Notes: generated from the letters alone by a model not told the origin. A stretch of 64,000 bases of DNA from Micromonospora narathiwatensis (GCF_900089605.1 NZ_LT594324.1:186001-250000); one strand, 5' to 3'. Shown: positions 28,921 through 38,026, counted from the stretch's first letter. Numbers and translations: made by a program.

Positions 28921-29063
28921 AGGGGTTGCCGCATCCGTCCACGCCGTGGGCGGCTGCGAGGACCCTCGACCGGGGCCGGCGTCGCCGGTCGCCACCCGGG
29001 GGTCAGAATCACCCATTCGCGCATCGACTGACGGTGCGCCGTGAGCCTTACGAGGACGCAGCG

Positions 29064-29423
29064 ATGAACATCCTGGACGCCCTTGACGCCCAGTCGAAGC
29101 GCGTTGACATCCCCGACTTCCGTGCTGGTGACACCGTCAAGGTGCACGCCCGGGTCGTCGAGGGCAACCGGTCCCGGGTCCAGATCTTCCAGGGCGTCGT
29201 CATCCGTCGCCAGGGTGACGGTCTGCGCGAGACCTTCTCGGTCCGCAAGGTCAGCTTCGGCGTGGGTGTGGAGCGGACCTACCCGCTGAACAGCCCGGCG
29301 ATCGACCGGATCGAGATCGTCACCCGCGGTGACGTGCGCCGCGCCAAGCTCTACTACCTGCGCGAGCTGCGCGGCAAGAAGGCCAAGATCAAGGAGCTTC
29401 GCGAGAAGCAGCCGGCGAGCTGA
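29064..29423 (+). CDS. rplS: 50S ribosomal protein L19
   Basis: 119 aa. The ATG at 29064 ([13 protein letters not shown]) follows GAGGACGCAGCG. Family stretches are [32 protein letters not shown] and [20 protein letters not shown]. It lies at the subunit interface. A 143-bp gap separates it from trmD, so it may also have a promoter of its own. Confidence 0.97.
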   Translation: MNILDALDAQSKRVDIPDFRAGDTVKVHARVVEGNRSRVQIFQGVVIRRQGDGLRETFSVRKVSFGVGVERTYPLNSPAIDRIEIVTRGDVRRAKLYYLRELRGKKAKIKELREKQPAS

Positions 29424-29542
29424 ATCTCCGCTCGCCACGCCGCCTGAACTGCGCGGATGTCGTATCGATCGGAGCGCATTACCCTGGTCGTACGGGCGCA
29501 GTGGGACGGCGCGCCGCGCTCGTTCGCGGTGGCACGACGATC

Positions 29543-29588
29543 CACTACCGCCCGTGGGGTCTCCTGGCGAGACTCCCGGGCGGTAGTG
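29543..29588 (+). terminator. Hairpin between rplS and lepB
   Basis: CACTACCGCCC (29543-29553) pairs with GGGCGGTAGTG (29578-29588). Inside, GGGTCTC/GAGACTC can extend the stem. TCGTTTCC follows. It probably ends the ribosomal transcript, and it also falls in the leader of the first signal peptidase gene. Confidence 0.6.
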
Positions 29589-29613
29589 TCGTTTCCGCGG
29601 ACCGGAGAGTGGC

Positions 29614-30492
29614 ATGGTGCAGATGCTTGACGAGGACGGCACCGTCGATCCGTGGCGCCGGCGATCCCGGCGTCGCCGGCAGTTGCCCCTCTGGCAGGAG
29701 CTGCCGCTGCTGCTGGTCGTCGCGTTCTGCCTGGCGGTGCTGATCCGCACCTTCCTGCTCCAGGCGTTCTTCATCCCTTCCGGGTCGATGGAGAACACCC
29801 TGCTCATCGGCGACCGGGTGCTGGTCAACAAGGTCGTCTACGACGTCCGCGAGCCGGCGCGCGGCGAGGTGGTGGTCTTCCGGGGCACCGACAGGTGGGT
29901 GGCCCAGGAGGCCCCGGCGCCGCCGACCAACTTCGTCGGACGGGTCGGTCGGACCCTCGGCGACCTGGTCGGCATCAGCCGCCCGGGGGAGAAGGACTTC
30001 ATCAAGCGGGTCATCGGCGTTCCCGGTGACCGGATCTGGTGCTGTGACCAGGGCCGGGTCGTGGTCAACGGGGTGCCGCTGGACGAGCAGTCGTACGTGT
30101 CCGAGGACTCGCCGGACGACCTGCCGCCGAACGCGAGGGAGTGCCGCTCCCGGCAGTTCACCGAGGTGGTCGTACCGCCGGGGCAGATCTTCGTGATGGG
30201 CGACCACCGGCTGGTGTCCCAGGACGCCCGGTGCCAGGGGCCGGTGCCGGTCAGCAACGTGGTCGGCCGGGCCTTCATGATCGTGTGGCCGTCGCAGCGG
30301 TGGGCCACCCTGCCCGTACCGCAGACCTTCACCGACCTGCCGCAACCGGACGCGGCGCCGGCCCGGCCGGTGCCGGTGGATCCCGACCCGGCGGGCGGTG
30401 TGGTCCTGGTCATCCCGGTCACGGCCGCGCTCTCCGTTCTCGCGCGTTCGGGGCGACCGCGCCTTGCCCGGCAACGTAGGCTCCTCCCGTGA
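29614..30492 (+). CDS. lepB: Type I signal peptidase, first copy
   Basis: 292 aa. A basic N-terminus (RRRSRRRRQ) and one transmembrane helix (LPLLLVVAFCLAVLIRTFLL) precede the catalytic Ser in FIPSGSMENTL. The general-base Lys is in KDFIKRVIGVPGD. Box E is VFVMGDH-like (IFVMGDHRLVSQDARC). A second hydrophobic stretch near the C-terminus (GGVVLVIPVTAALSVL) suggests a second membrane anchor, as in several actinobacterial paralogues. It cleaves signal peptides outside the membrane. The second lepB overlaps its stop codon. Confidence 0.95.
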   Translation: MVQMLDEDGTVDPWRRRSRRRRQLPLWQELPLLLVVAFCLAVLIRTFLLQAFFIPSGSMENTLLIGDRVLVNKVVYDVREPARGEVVVFRGTDRWVAQEAPAPPTNFVGRVGRTLGDLVGISRPGEKDFIKRVIGVPGDRIWCCDQGRVVVNGVPLDEQSYVSEDSPDDLPPNARECRSRQFTEVVVPPGQIFVMGDHRLVSQDARCQGPVPVSNVVGRAFMIVWPSQRWATLPVPQTFTDLPQPDAAPARPVPVDPDPAGGVVLVIPVTAALSVLARSGRPRLARQRRLLP

Positions 30493-31121
30493 TCGACGAG
30501 CAGACCGAAAAACCGCGCAGCTCCTTCTGGAAGGAGTTGCCCATCCTCCTGGGCGTGGCGATCCTGGTCGCAGTGCTGGTACGTGCCTTCGTGCTGCAGA
30601 CCTTCTTCATCCCGTCGCCGTCCATGGAGAACACTCTCAAGATCGACGATCGGGTGCTGGTCAACAAACTGGTCTACGACTTCCGCTCGCCGCACCGGGG
30701 CGAGGTGATCGTCTTCAAGGCGCCCACCGCCTGGAGCGGCAACCCGAAGGGCGAGGACTTCATCAAGCGGGTGATCGGCGTCGGCGGCGACCACGTGGTC
30801 TGCTGCGACCGCACCGGCCCGCAGGAGCGGCTGGTCATCAACGGCAAGCCGATCGACGAGCCGTTCATCTTCCCGGGCAACAAGCCGGCCGACCAGGACT
30901 TCGACATCACCGTGCCGCAGGGGCGGCTCTGGGTGATGGGCGATCACCGGGAGGCCTCCGGCGACTCCCTGGAGCACTGGCAGCAGTCCGGCGAGGACAT
31001 CAACGAGGCCACCATCCCCGAGGACCAGGTGGTCGGCCGGGCCTTCACGATCTTCTGGCCGCCCAGCCGGGCGACCTGGCTCACCGTGCCGAAGCAGTTC
31101 GACGGGATCCCCAATTCCTGA
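30489..31121 (+). CDS. lepB: Type I signal peptidase, second copy
   Basis: 210 aa, GTG start overlapping the first lepB (GTGA). One membrane helix (LGVAILVAVLVRAFVLQ), catalytic Ser in FIPSPSMENTL, Lys in EDFIKRVIGVGGD, and box E LWVMGDHREASGDS. It lacks the extra ~50-aa loop and the C-terminal anchor of its neighbour. Streptomyces carries several tandem sip genes near rplS/rnhB in the same way. A -10-like TAGGCT lies 6 nt before the GTG (30477-30482), so it may also be transcribed separately as a leaderless mRNA. Confidence 0.95.
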   Translation: MIDEQTEKPRSSFWKELPILLGVAILVAVLVRAFVLQTFFIPSPSMENTLKIDDRVLVNKLVYDFRSPHRGEVIVFKAPTAWSGNPKGEDFIKRVIGVGGDHVVCCDRTGPQERLVINGKPIDEPFIFPGNKPADQDFDITVPQGRLWVMGDHREASGDSLEHWQQSGEDINEATIPEDQVVGRAFTIFWPPSRATWLTVPKQFDGIPNS

Positions 31122-31169
31122 GCCCGGAGGGCGTGGGCGTTCGTCGGAGGCGTCTGGCAGGCTGGAGCG

Positions 31170-31637
31170 GTGACCGTCTACACCCCTCGTCGCGCGGCTC
31201 GGGTGCTGCTCGTCGACGCGTCCGACCGGGTGCTGCTCTTCGCCGGCACCGACCCGGGTCGGCCGGGGCACGCCTACTGGTTCACCCCTGGGGGCGGCCT
31301 GCGTCCCGGGGAGAGCCCCGCCGAGGGTGCGGCCCGGGAACTGGCCGAGGAGACCGGGCTGCGGCTGGCCCCGGCCGCGTTGGGCGTGCCGGTCCGGGCG
31401 GAGACCGTCGAGTTCCCGTTCGACGGCGTCTGGTACCGCCAGGAGCAGGAGTTCTTCCTGGTCCGGGTGCCGTCCTGGGAGGTCGACACGGCGGGCTTCG
31501 ACGAGATCGAGCGGGCCAGCGTGTCCGGCCACCGGTGGTGGTCGGCGGCGGAGTTGGCGGCGACCGTCGAGCGCTACTACCCGCCGGACCTGCCGGAGCT
31601 GCTCGCCCGGGTGCTCACCGGAGGTGCGCCGTGCTGA
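31170..31637 (+). CDS. NUDIX hydrolase
   Basis: 155 aa, GTG start. A complete Nudix box is present: GGGLRPGESPAEGAARELAE followed by ETGL, matching Gx5Ex7REUxEExGU. The enzyme hydrolyses nucleoside diphosphates linked to another group; which one cannot be told. CAGGCT ends 6 nt before the start (31158-31163), consistent with a leaderless promoter. It overlaps rnhB by 7 nt. Confidence 0.92.
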   Translation: MTVYTPRRAARVLLVDASDRVLLFAGTDPGRPGHAYWFTPGGGLRPGESPAEGAARELAEETGLRLAPAALGVPVRAETVEFPFDGVWYRQEQEFFLVRVPSWEVDTAGFDEIERASVSGHRWWSAAELAATVERYYPPDLPELLARVLTGGAPC

Positions 31638-32443
31638 CGCCCCCGCGTACGGTGGTGCGCCGCGAGGGCGGCCTCTACGCCCTGGAACGGGCCCTGCAAC
31701 GGCGGGGCTTCCGGCACGTGGCCGGTGCCGACGAGGCCGGGCGGGGCGCCTGTGCCGGCCCGCTGGTGGCCGCCGCGGCGGTGCTGCCCGAGGGGCGGCG
31801 CGGCGAGATCGAGGGGCTGGCCGATTCCAAGCTGCTCACCCCGGCCAGCCGGGAGCGGATCCACGACGAGGTGGTGTCCCGGGCCCTGGCGTACGCGGTG
31901 GTGGTGATCCCCGCCGAGGAGGTCGACGCGCGGGGGCTGCACGTGTGCAACCTGGCCGCGATGCGCCGGGCGCTCGCCTCGCTGACCACCCGTCCCGAGT
32001 ACGTGCTGACCGACGGTTTCGGCGTGGATGGGCTGGACGTGCCCGGGCTGGCGGTCTGGAAGGGGGACCGGGTGGCCGCCTGCGTGGCGGCGGCCAGCGT
32101 GCTGGCCAAGGTCACCCGGGACCGGATCATGGTCGAGCTGGACGGGCGGTACCCGGGCTACGGCTTCGGCGAGCACAAGGGCTACATCACGCCGGAGCAC
32201 ACCGCCGCGCTGCGGGAGCTGGGGCCGTGCCGGGAGCATCGCTTCTCGTACGTGAACGTGGCGACCGTCTCCGGGCGGGACGGCCGGCCCCCACGTTCCC
32301 GGCGCCCCGCGGCCGGGGGGCCGGACGAGCCGATGGAGCGCGCCGGCACGCCAGGGGGTACCGTCGGCGTGGCGTTGGGCGAGCAGCCGCGACCTCCGGC
32401 GCCGGTGGGGGAAGATGTGGTCATGGAAGGCGGAGAGCGATGA
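31631..32443 (+). CDS. rnhB: Ribonuclease HII
   Basis: 270 aa from GTG 31631. RNase HII motifs are GADEAGRGACAGPLVAAA (catalytic Asp and Glu), LADSKLLTPASRERI, KGDRVAACVAAASVLAKVTRDR and YPGYGFGEHKGY. The last ~55 residues are Pro/Gly/Arg-rich and not part of the fold. The enzyme removes single ribonucleotides and RNA in RNA:DNA hybrids. The stop overlaps the next start (ATGA). Confidence 0.95.
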   Translation: MLTPPRTVVRREGGLYALERALQRRGFRHVAGADEAGRGACAGPLVAAAAVLPEGRRGEIEGLADSKLLTPASRERIHDEVVSRALAYAVVVIPAEEVDARGLHVCNLAAMRRALASLTTRPEYVLTDGFGVDGLDVPGLAVWKGDRVAACVAAASVLAKVTRDRIMVELDGRYPGYGFGEHKGYITPEHTAALRELGPCREHRFSYVNVATVSGRDGRPPRSRRPAAGGPDEPMERAGTPGGTVGVALGEQPRPPAPVGEDVVMEGGER

Positions 32444-32763
32444 GCGCCGAAGATCTCGAAAAGTACGAGACCGAGATGGAGCTGCAGCTCTACCGGGAGT
32501 ACCGCGACATTGTCCGCCAGTTCTCCTACGTGGTGGAGACCGAGCGCCGCTTCTACCTGGCCAACCAGGTCGACCTGCACGTGCGTAACTCCGACGGCGA
32601 GGTCTACTTCGAGGTCGAGATGCACGACGCGTGGGTGTGGGACATGTACCGCCCTGCCCGGTTTGTCAAGAATGTTCGGGTGATGACGTTCAAGGACGTC
32701 AATGTGGAAGAGCTGGAAAAGCCCGACATCTCGCTTCCCGCAGATTCCGGATTCGGCAGCTGA
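32440..32763 (+). CDS. DUF2469 family protein
   Basis: 107 aa, MSAEDLEKYETEMELQLYRE. A small acidic protein strongly conserved next to rnhB in Actinobacteria. The aromatic-rich segments RQFSYVVETERRFYLANQV and EMHDAWVWDMYRPARFVK are characteristic. Its function is not known to me. It ends in a GC-rich hairpin shared with the convergent gene. Confidence 0.93.
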   Translation: MSAEDLEKYETEMELQLYREYRDIVRQFSYVVETERRFYLANQVDLHVRNSDGEVYFEVEMHDAWVWDMYRPARFVKNVRVMTFKDVNVEELEKPDISLPADSGFGS

Positions 32764-32767
32764 CCCC

Positions 32768-32796
32768 GGGCGGCGGGCCGGCCCGAACCGCCGCCC
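32768..32796. terminator. Hairpin between convergent genes
   Basis: GGGCGGCGG (32768-32776) pairs with CCGCCGCCC (32788-32796), loop of 11 nt. It lies between the DUF2469 gene and the sulfite-oxidase-like gene, which converge here. Confidence 0.6.
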
Positions 32797-32808
32797 GCCG
32801 CCGGCGGA

Positions 32809-33915
32809 TCACTCCGCCAGCACCACCACCTCGACCCGCTGCACCAGGTTGTTCGCGAAGCCACCCCGGTTCCACGGCTGCTCGACCGGCTGGGTCCGCC
32901 CCGAGGCGTCCGTCGCCCGCGCGCCCAGCACGTGACGCCCCGGCGTCGGATGCCACTCGACGTGCCAGCGCCGCCAGGCCCACGTACCCCCGGTCGGCTC
33001 GTCCAGCGTTGCCGGCACCCACGTCGCACCGCCGTCGAAGGTGACCTCGACGGCGGTGACCGGCGCGTGGCCCGACCAGGCCCGGCCGTCCACCGTGCAC
33101 GGCCCCAGCCGCAGCACCCGGGTACGCGACATGAAGTCCGGGAAGCCCGGCGGGCGCACCAGGGCACGCGGCTCGATCCGGGTCACCGGCACACCCGGGT
33201 CGTCGGCGTCCTGCCGCAGCCGGTACGCCACCGCGTTCTGGTAGCCCTCGAACGGCTCGGTCAGCACCCGGATCTCGCGCAGCCACTTCACGTGCGCCAT
33301 GCCGTACCAGCCGGGCACGATCAGCCGCAGCGGCGCGCCGTGCTGCGGCAGCAGGGGAGCACCGTTCATCTCGTACGCGAGCAGCACCTCCTCGCGCAAC
33401 GCGTCCGCGACCGGCAGCGCCCGCCGGTAGTCCTGCTCCACGCCGCGCTCGACCCCGTGGTCCGCGCCGGTGAAGACCACGTCGACGGCGTCGGCGGCGA
33501 GCCCGGCCTCCCGCAGCAGCGGCGCCAGCGGAGTGCCCGTCCACTCGGCGTTGCCCACCGCCTCCACCAGCCAGGGCTGACTGACCGGGCGGGGGTGCAG
33601 CAGCGCCCGGCCGTTGCCTGCGCACTCGAGCGTCACCCGGTGGGTGACCCGGGGCCGCTCCCGCAGCGCGGCCAGGTCGAAACTGAGCGGGCGCCGCACC
33701 GCGCCGTCGACGGTCAGGGTGTGCGCCGCCGGGTCGACGTCCGGGATGTCGTAGTGGATGAGCAGGTAGTGCAGGCCGGCCGGGGTCACGTCGTAGCGGA
33801 GCGCCTCCAGCGGAATCCCGTGGTTGCGCGCGGCCAGTTGAAGTTCCTCGGCGCTGATCGCCTCGTCCGGCCCGGCGACCCGGGAGGGCCCGCTGGCATG
33901 GTCCACAGTGGTCAT
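32809..33915 (-). CDS. Sulfite-oxidase-family molybdopterin oxidoreductase
   Basis: 368 aa. The Mo-cofactor domain has the molybdenum-ligand Cys in VTLECAGNGR, the substrate-pocket stretches VGNAEWTGTPLAPLL and GADHGVERG, and VPGWYGMAHVKWL. The C-terminal Ig-like dimerisation domain has VTAVEVTFDGGATWVPATL and the end WNRGGFANNLVQRVEV. No twin-arginine signal or heme domain is present, so it looks cytosolic. It probably oxidises sulfite or a related oxyanion; the natural electron acceptor is unknown. A methyltransferase gene lies 19 nt upstream on the same strand. Confidence 0.92.
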   Translation of the reverse strand: MTTVDHASGPSRVAGPDEAISAEELQLAARNHGIPLEALRYDVTPAGLHYLLIHYDIPDVDPAAHTLTVDGAVRRPLSFDLAALRERPRVTHRVTLECAGNGRALLHPRPVSQPWLVEAVGNAEWTGTPLAPLLREAGLAADAVDVVFTGADHGVERGVEQDYRRALPVADALREEVLLAYEMNGAPLLPQHGAPLRLIVPGWYGMAHVKWLREIRVLTEPFEGYQNAVAYRLRQDADDPGVPVTRIEPRALVRPPGFPDFMSRTRVLRLGPCTVDGRAWSGHAPVTAVEVTFDGGATWVPATLDEPTGGTWAWRRWHVEWHPTPGRHVLGARATDASGRTQPVEQPWNRGGFANNLVQRVEVVVLAE

Positions 33916-33934
33916 CGCTGCTTCCTCGATCCGG

Positions 33935-34585
33935 TCAGGGGTGGGTGAGGCGGCGGTAGCCGACGAACTCGAACATCGTCACCCCGGCCGGCAACGGGCG
34001 CGGCGTACCGGTGAAGCGGTGCACGCCGACCCCGACCCCGTCGGCCGGGCTGCTCACCGCCACCGGCGCGAAGCCCTCCTCGGCGAACCATTCGACGATG
34101 GTGGGGACCAGGTCCGGCTCGCGACGGTGCCGGGTCCAGAAGACCGTGCCGCCGGTGGCGCAGAGCGCCGCGCAGTGCCCGACCGTGGCCCGGATGTCCG
34201 CGTCGACGATGTTGCCGAACACCCCGCAGACCAGGACCAGATCCGCCGGGACGAGATCCGCGTACCGGTCGGTGAGCGCCGCGTCGCCGACCACCACCTC
34301 GACGCCGGTGAGGCCGGCCGCGGCGGCGGACTCGCGGGCCACCTCGGCGTTGCGCGGGTCCAGCTCGACCAGGCGGGCGGTGACGTCGTCCCGCCGGGGA
34401 TGGGTGGCGAGCACCGGGATCAGGTCGTGCCCCTGGCCCGCGCAGAGGCTGATCGCCCGCAGCGGGCCCGCCGGCGCCGCGTCCAACGCCTCCCGGATCC
34501 GGACCCGCACCTCGGCGAGACGCCGGGACAGGGCCGAGTCGGGCTGGTCGTAGTCGGCGTGCCAGGCGTACCAGTCGGTCGTCAC
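33935..34585 (-). CDS. SAM-dependent methyltransferase-like protein
   Basis: 216 aa, GTG start (MTTDWYAWHADYDQPDS). Rossmann motif I is ISLCAGQGHDLIPVL, the acidic end of strand 2 is LVELDPRNAEVA, and motif IV-like is PADLVLVCGVFGNI. The opening WYxWHxxYD is shared with a group of actinobacterial class I methyltransferases of unknown substrate. It is upstream of and probably cotranscribed with the sulfite-oxidase-like gene. Confidence 0.85.
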   Translation of the reverse strand: MTTDWYAWHADYDQPDSALSRRLAEVRVRIREALDAAPAGPLRAISLCAGQGHDLIPVLATHPRRDDVTARLVELDPRNAEVARESAAAAGLTGVEVVVGDAALTDRYADLVPADLVLVCGVFGNIVDADIRATVGHCAALCATGGTVFWTRHRREPDLVPTIVEWFAEEGFAPVAVSSPADGVGVGVHRFTGTPRPLPAGVTMFEFVGYRRLTHP

Positions 34586-34716
34586 GCGGCCAGCATAGGC
34601 GGCGGGCCCTTACCAGATCGTCCCCGCGCGCGGGGCCCGTCCACAGGCCGGCCGCCGTCCACAGTGACCGGCTCCGGCGCTGGCCCGACCCCGCCGGGAA
34701 CGGCAGGCTGCGTGGC

Positions 34717-35439
34717 GTGCGGACCTTTCTGCGACGGGCCGGCACGGCCCTCGGCGCCCTGCTGCTCGTGATCCCGGCGACCGGCCCGGTCGGTGCCTCG
34801 CCCCGACCAGGGGTGACCGTCCGCTCGGCGGCACCCGTCCACACGCCGACGACGGCCCGCGGGCCAGCGGCGGGCGCCGGAGGCGGGTCGATGATCGCCT
34901 CCGGTGGCGCGGAAGCAGCCACGGCGGCGGACACCGGACCCCGGCCGCGGTTCGGCTGGCCGCTGGCCGGCACGCCCCGACCGGTACGCCGGTTCGATCC
35001 ACCGCCACAGCCGTGGCTGCCCGGCCACCGGGGCGTCGACCTGGCCGCCGTGCCGGGCGTCGAGGTCCGCGCCGCCGGCGCCGGGAACGTCCTCTTCGCG
35101 GGCATGGTGGCCGGCCGTCCGGTGGTGACCGTCGGGCACGCCGACGGGCTGCGCACCACCTACGAACCGGTACACCCCGAGCTGCCGGTCGGTGCCCGGG
35201 TCACGGCCGGCACGCCGATCGGCGCGCTCCTCGCCGGCCATCCGGGCTGCCCGGTCGGGGCGTGCCTGCACTGGGGGCTGCGCCGGGGCGAGGAGTACCT
35301 GGACCCGCTCGCCCTGCTCGGCCTCGGCCCGGTCCGGCTGCTTCCGCTCGACGTCCCGGCCGCCGACGCCGCTCAACCCTGGGCGAGCAGCGTGGGAAGG
35401 CGGACGGCCAGCCGGTCGTACTCGTCCGGGGTGTTGTAG
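34717..35439 (+). CDS. Secreted M23 (LytM-like) metallopeptidase
   Basis: 240 aa, GTG start. The signal peptide is LRRAGTALGALLLVIPATGPVGA. A low-complexity stretch (~30-75) leads to the LytM domain: PGHRGVDLAA (the HxxxD zinc site), GRPVVTVGHADGLRTTYEP and CLHWGLR. It probably cleaves peptidoglycan cross-links. A -10-like CAGGCT ends 7 nt before the start (34704-34709). In many actinobacteria a similar gene lies near rpsB and dprA. Its last 67 nt overlap the 3' end of the convergent aminotransferase gene. Confidence 0.9.
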   Translation: MRTFLRRAGTALGALLLVIPATGPVGASPRPGVTVRSAAPVHTPTTARGPAAGAGGGSMIASGGAEAATAADTGPRPRFGWPLAGTPRPVRRFDPPPQPWLPGHRGVDLAAVPGVEVRAAGAGNVLFAGMVAGRPVVTVGHADGLRTTYEPVHPELPVGARVTAGTPIGALLAGHPGCPVGACLHWGLRRGEEYLDPLALLGLGPVRLLPLDVPAADAAQPWASSVGRRTASRSYSSGVL

Positions 35440-36554
35440 ACCTGACCGCAGAGGCGCAGCCAGCCCCGGCCGTTCCAGGCCGCCACCGACACCTCGGCGG
35501 CGAGCCGCTCCGCGATCCGGGACCGCAGCGCCCGCGCCGCGTCGATCGTCGTGGCGACGCCGGGCGGCAGCGGGATGAGCCGCATGGCCATCGTCGGCCC
35601 GCCGGGTTCCGGCAGGTGGGACGGCGCCACCCCGAGCGCGTCCCCGACCACCCGCTGCCCGTACGCGGCCAGCGCGGCGTTGTGCGCGCGTACCCGGTCC
35701 GGTCCCAGGCTACGCAGGGTGAACGGGCCCGCCGGGGCGGCCAACCACGACGTGTAGTCCAGCGTCGCCTGCCACTCGACCCGGGCGGGAAAGCCGCTGT
35801 CCTGTTCCCACGACACGACCAGCGGTTCGATCCGCTCCCGCCACGGCTCGGCCACCACCAGCGCGGCGGTGCCCCGCGGCGTGTACGCCCACTTGTGCAG
35901 GTTGCCGACCCAGAAGTCGGCGCCGACCGAGGCCACCGTGATCGGTAGCATGCCCGGCGCGTGCGCCCCGTCGACCAGGACCGGGATGCCCTGCTCCCGG
36001 GCCACCCCGACGATCGCCGCCGTCGGGAAGAGCCGGGCAGTGGGCGAGGTGATCTGGTCGACGATCAACAGCCGGGTACGCCCCGGGCGTAACCCGGTCC
36101 GGATGATGTCGACCACCTCTTCGTCGGTGGCGTTCAGCGGCACCGGCAGGGTCCGCGACACCGCCCCGGTACGCCGGCACTCCCGGGCCACCGAGAAGGC
36201 GACCGCCCCGTACCCGTGATCGGTGGTCAGCACCTCCTCGCCGGGGCGCAGACCGAGCGACTGGAGCACCACCGCCACGCCGGTGGTCGCGTTGCCCACC
36301 AACGCGGTGCCCTCCGGGTCCGCCCCGATGAACCGGGCCAGGTGCCGCCGCGTGTGGGCGATCCTGTCGACCAGGCCCTCGGCGAAGAAACGGAGCGGAT
36401 TCGCCTCCATCTCGTCGCGCAGGCGCTGCTGGGCCCGCTGCACACCGATCGGAACCGCGCCGAACGATCCGTGGTTGAGGTGGCTGACCGACGGGTCGAG
36501 GGAGAAGAGCAGACGAGCCCCGGGAATGGGCTCGGGCGGCTGCGGGACCGTCAT
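35373..36554 (-). CDS. Class V aminotransferase, isopenicillin-N-epimerase-like
   Basis: 393 aa. PLP-fold marks: LNHGSFGAVP near the N-terminus, GNATTGVAVVLQSLG, the cofactor Asp in VLVDGAHAPGM and the Schiff-base Lys in WVGNLHKWAYTPRG. The C-terminal end has GWLRLCGQVYNTPDEYDRL. This is the subgroup related to isopenicillin N epimerase and EgtE-like lyases. No beta-lactam or ergothioneine genes are nearby, so the function is open. Confidence 0.93.
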   Translation of the reverse strand: MTVPQPPEPIPGARLLFSLDPSVSHLNHGSFGAVPIGVQRAQQRLRDEMEANPLRFFAEGLVDRIAHTRRHLARFIGADPEGTALVGNATTGVAVVLQSLGLRPGEEVLTTDHGYGAVAFSVARECRRTGAVSRTLPVPLNATDEEVVDIIRTGLRPGRTRLLIVDQITSPTARLFPTAAIVGVAREQGIPVLVDGAHAPGMLPITVASVGADFWVGNLHKWAYTPRGTAALVVAEPWRERIEPLVVSWEQDSGFPARVEWQATLDYTSWLAAPAGPFTLRSLGPDRVRAHNAALAAYGQRVVGDALGVAPSHLPEPGGPTMAMRLIPLPPGVATTIDAARALRSRIAERLAAEVSVAAWNGRGWLRLCGQVYNTPDEYDRLAVRLPTLLAQG

Positions 36555-36640
36555 TCGCTGATCGTAGCCCGCCGTGGATCATCAACTCGCGGTTCTTCCG
36601 CCCTGCCGGACGGGACGGGCACGGCGGGGCAGCACCAGGG

Positions 36641-37822
36641 TCAGGCCCGCGGGTGCGCCTGCCGGTACGCCGCCCGCAGCCGCTCCACCGACACGTGGGC
36701 GTAGATCTGGGTGCTGGCCAGCGAGGAGTGGCCCAGCAGTTCCTGCACGGCCCGCAGATCCGCGCCGCCCTCCAGCAGATGGGTGGCCGCGGAGTGCCGC
36801 AGCCCGTGCGGGGTCGTGCGGGGCAGGCCGGCGGCCTCGGCGTAGCCGGCGACGACCCGGCGCGCCGTGGTCGGATTGAGCCGTCCGCCGCGGGCCCCCA
36901 GCAGCAGCGCCGCCCCCGAGGCGGGGCCGGCCAGGGCGGGCCTTCCCCGGCTCAACCAGGCGTCCAGAGCGCGCTGCGCCGGCACCCCGTACGGCACGGC
37001 CCGTTCCCGACCACCCTTGCCCAGGACCCGGACCACCCGGCGGGAGTGGTCGACGTCGGTGACGTCCAGCCCGCACGCCTCGCTGATCCGTACGCCGGTG
37101 CCGTAGAGCAGCTCGAGCAGCACCCGGTCGCGCAACAGCACCGCGTCACCGGATCCGACGCCGTCCGGGCCGCCGCCAGCCGACCCGGCGCCGCCAGCCG
37201 ACCCGGCGCCGCCGGCCGATTCGGCGCCGTCGGGCGGTCTGCTCGTGCCGGCTGTTTCGTTCGTGCCGGCCGACTCGGTGTTGCCGGTCGGCCTGCTCGT
37301 GCCGGCTGAGCCGGTGACACCGGCTGACCCGGTGGTGCCGAGGGGCCGGGCCGGCGGGCTGGCGGCCTCGTCCTCCGCCGCCCGCGTCGCGGCCGGTTGC
37401 GGCGCGTTCATCAGGGCGACAGCCTGGTCGGCCCGCAGGACCGTGGGCAGTTCCCGGTGGGCCCGGGGACTGGCCAGCGGGGCGGCCACATCTGCGGTGA
37501 TCAGGCCCGCCCGATGCGCCCACCCGCTGAACGTGCGCGCGGAGGCGGCCCGGCGGGCCAACGACGTGCGGGCCGCGCCCATCGTCCGCTGCTTCGCCAA
37601 CCAGCTCCGCAGCACGATCAGATCCAGCTCCGACAGGTCGGCGCAACCCATCCGCACCGCGTGGTCGAGCAGGGAGACCAGGTCCGTCACGTACGCCCGC
37701 ACGGTGTGCGCGGACCGGTTACGCACCCGGGCCAGGTGCTCGGCGAACCCGTCCACCGCCTCCCGCATCTCCAGCGGCAGCGCCTCGTGGGCCGCCCGCG
37801 TGCCGCGCCGCTCGGCACTCAC
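36641..37822 (-). CDS. xerC: Tyrosine recombinase XerC with a long low-complexity insert
   Basis: 393 aa from the GTG at 37822; an ATG at 38017 would add 65 unrelated residues. The N-terminal SAM-like DNA-binding domain covers ~15-135. Catalytic residues are all present: Arg245 (GTGVRISEA), Lys269 (LGKGGRER), His339 and Arg342 ([12 protein letters not shown]), His365 (LLGHSS) and Tyr374 (TQIYAHV). Residues ~141-226 are a Gly/Ser/Ala/Thr-rich insert with repeated GSAG-type units between the two domains, where ordinary XerC has a short linker. Xer recombinases resolve chromosome dimers at dif. Context next to dprA and rpsB favours the core enzyme over a phage integrase. Confidence 0.92.
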   Translation of the reverse strand: MSAERRGTRAAHEALPLEMREAVDGFAEHLARVRNRSAHTVRAYVTDLVSLLDHAVRMGCADLSELDLIVLRSWLAKQRTMGAARTSLARRAASARTFSGWAHRAGLITADVAAPLASPRAHRELPTVLRADQAVALMNAPQPAATRAAEDEAASPPARPLGTTGSAGVTGSAGTSRPTGNTESAGTNETAGTSRPPDGAESAGGAGSAGGAGSAGGGPDGVGSGDAVLLRDRVLLELLYGTGVRISEACGLDVTDVDHSRRVVRVLGKGGRERAVPYGVPAQRALDAWLSRGRPALAGPASGAALLLGARGGRLNPTTARRVVAGYAEAAGLPRTTPHGLRHSAATHLLEGGADLRAVQELLGHSSLASTQIYAHVSVERLRAAYRQAHPRA

Positions 37823-38026
37823 CGGCGTCCCCCGGATCGCCCGTTGACCGGCCGTCCGACCGGGACCGGAGCCCCGGTCACACGGCGGGCCGTGCCGGTG
37901 GACCAGAACGGGCGGGGAGCATCGTTCGGAGACGTCCCGCAGCCGGTGCGGACGCTGCTGTCGGCGGACACCGGCCCAGCGTACGGCCGCGCCGCCCGGG
38001 TCGCCCCGAGGCGGCACCCGGCCGCG

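Noticed and set aside
35373..36554. Isopenicillin N epimerase as a sign of a beta-lactam cluster
   Set aside because: No other biosynthetic genes are nearby; the family is broad and often misnamed.
36641..37822. Tyrosine recombinase considered as a phage or genomic-island integrase
   Set aside because: No tRNA, attachment site or phage genes are near, and the dprA-comM-rpsB context is that of the core XerC gene.
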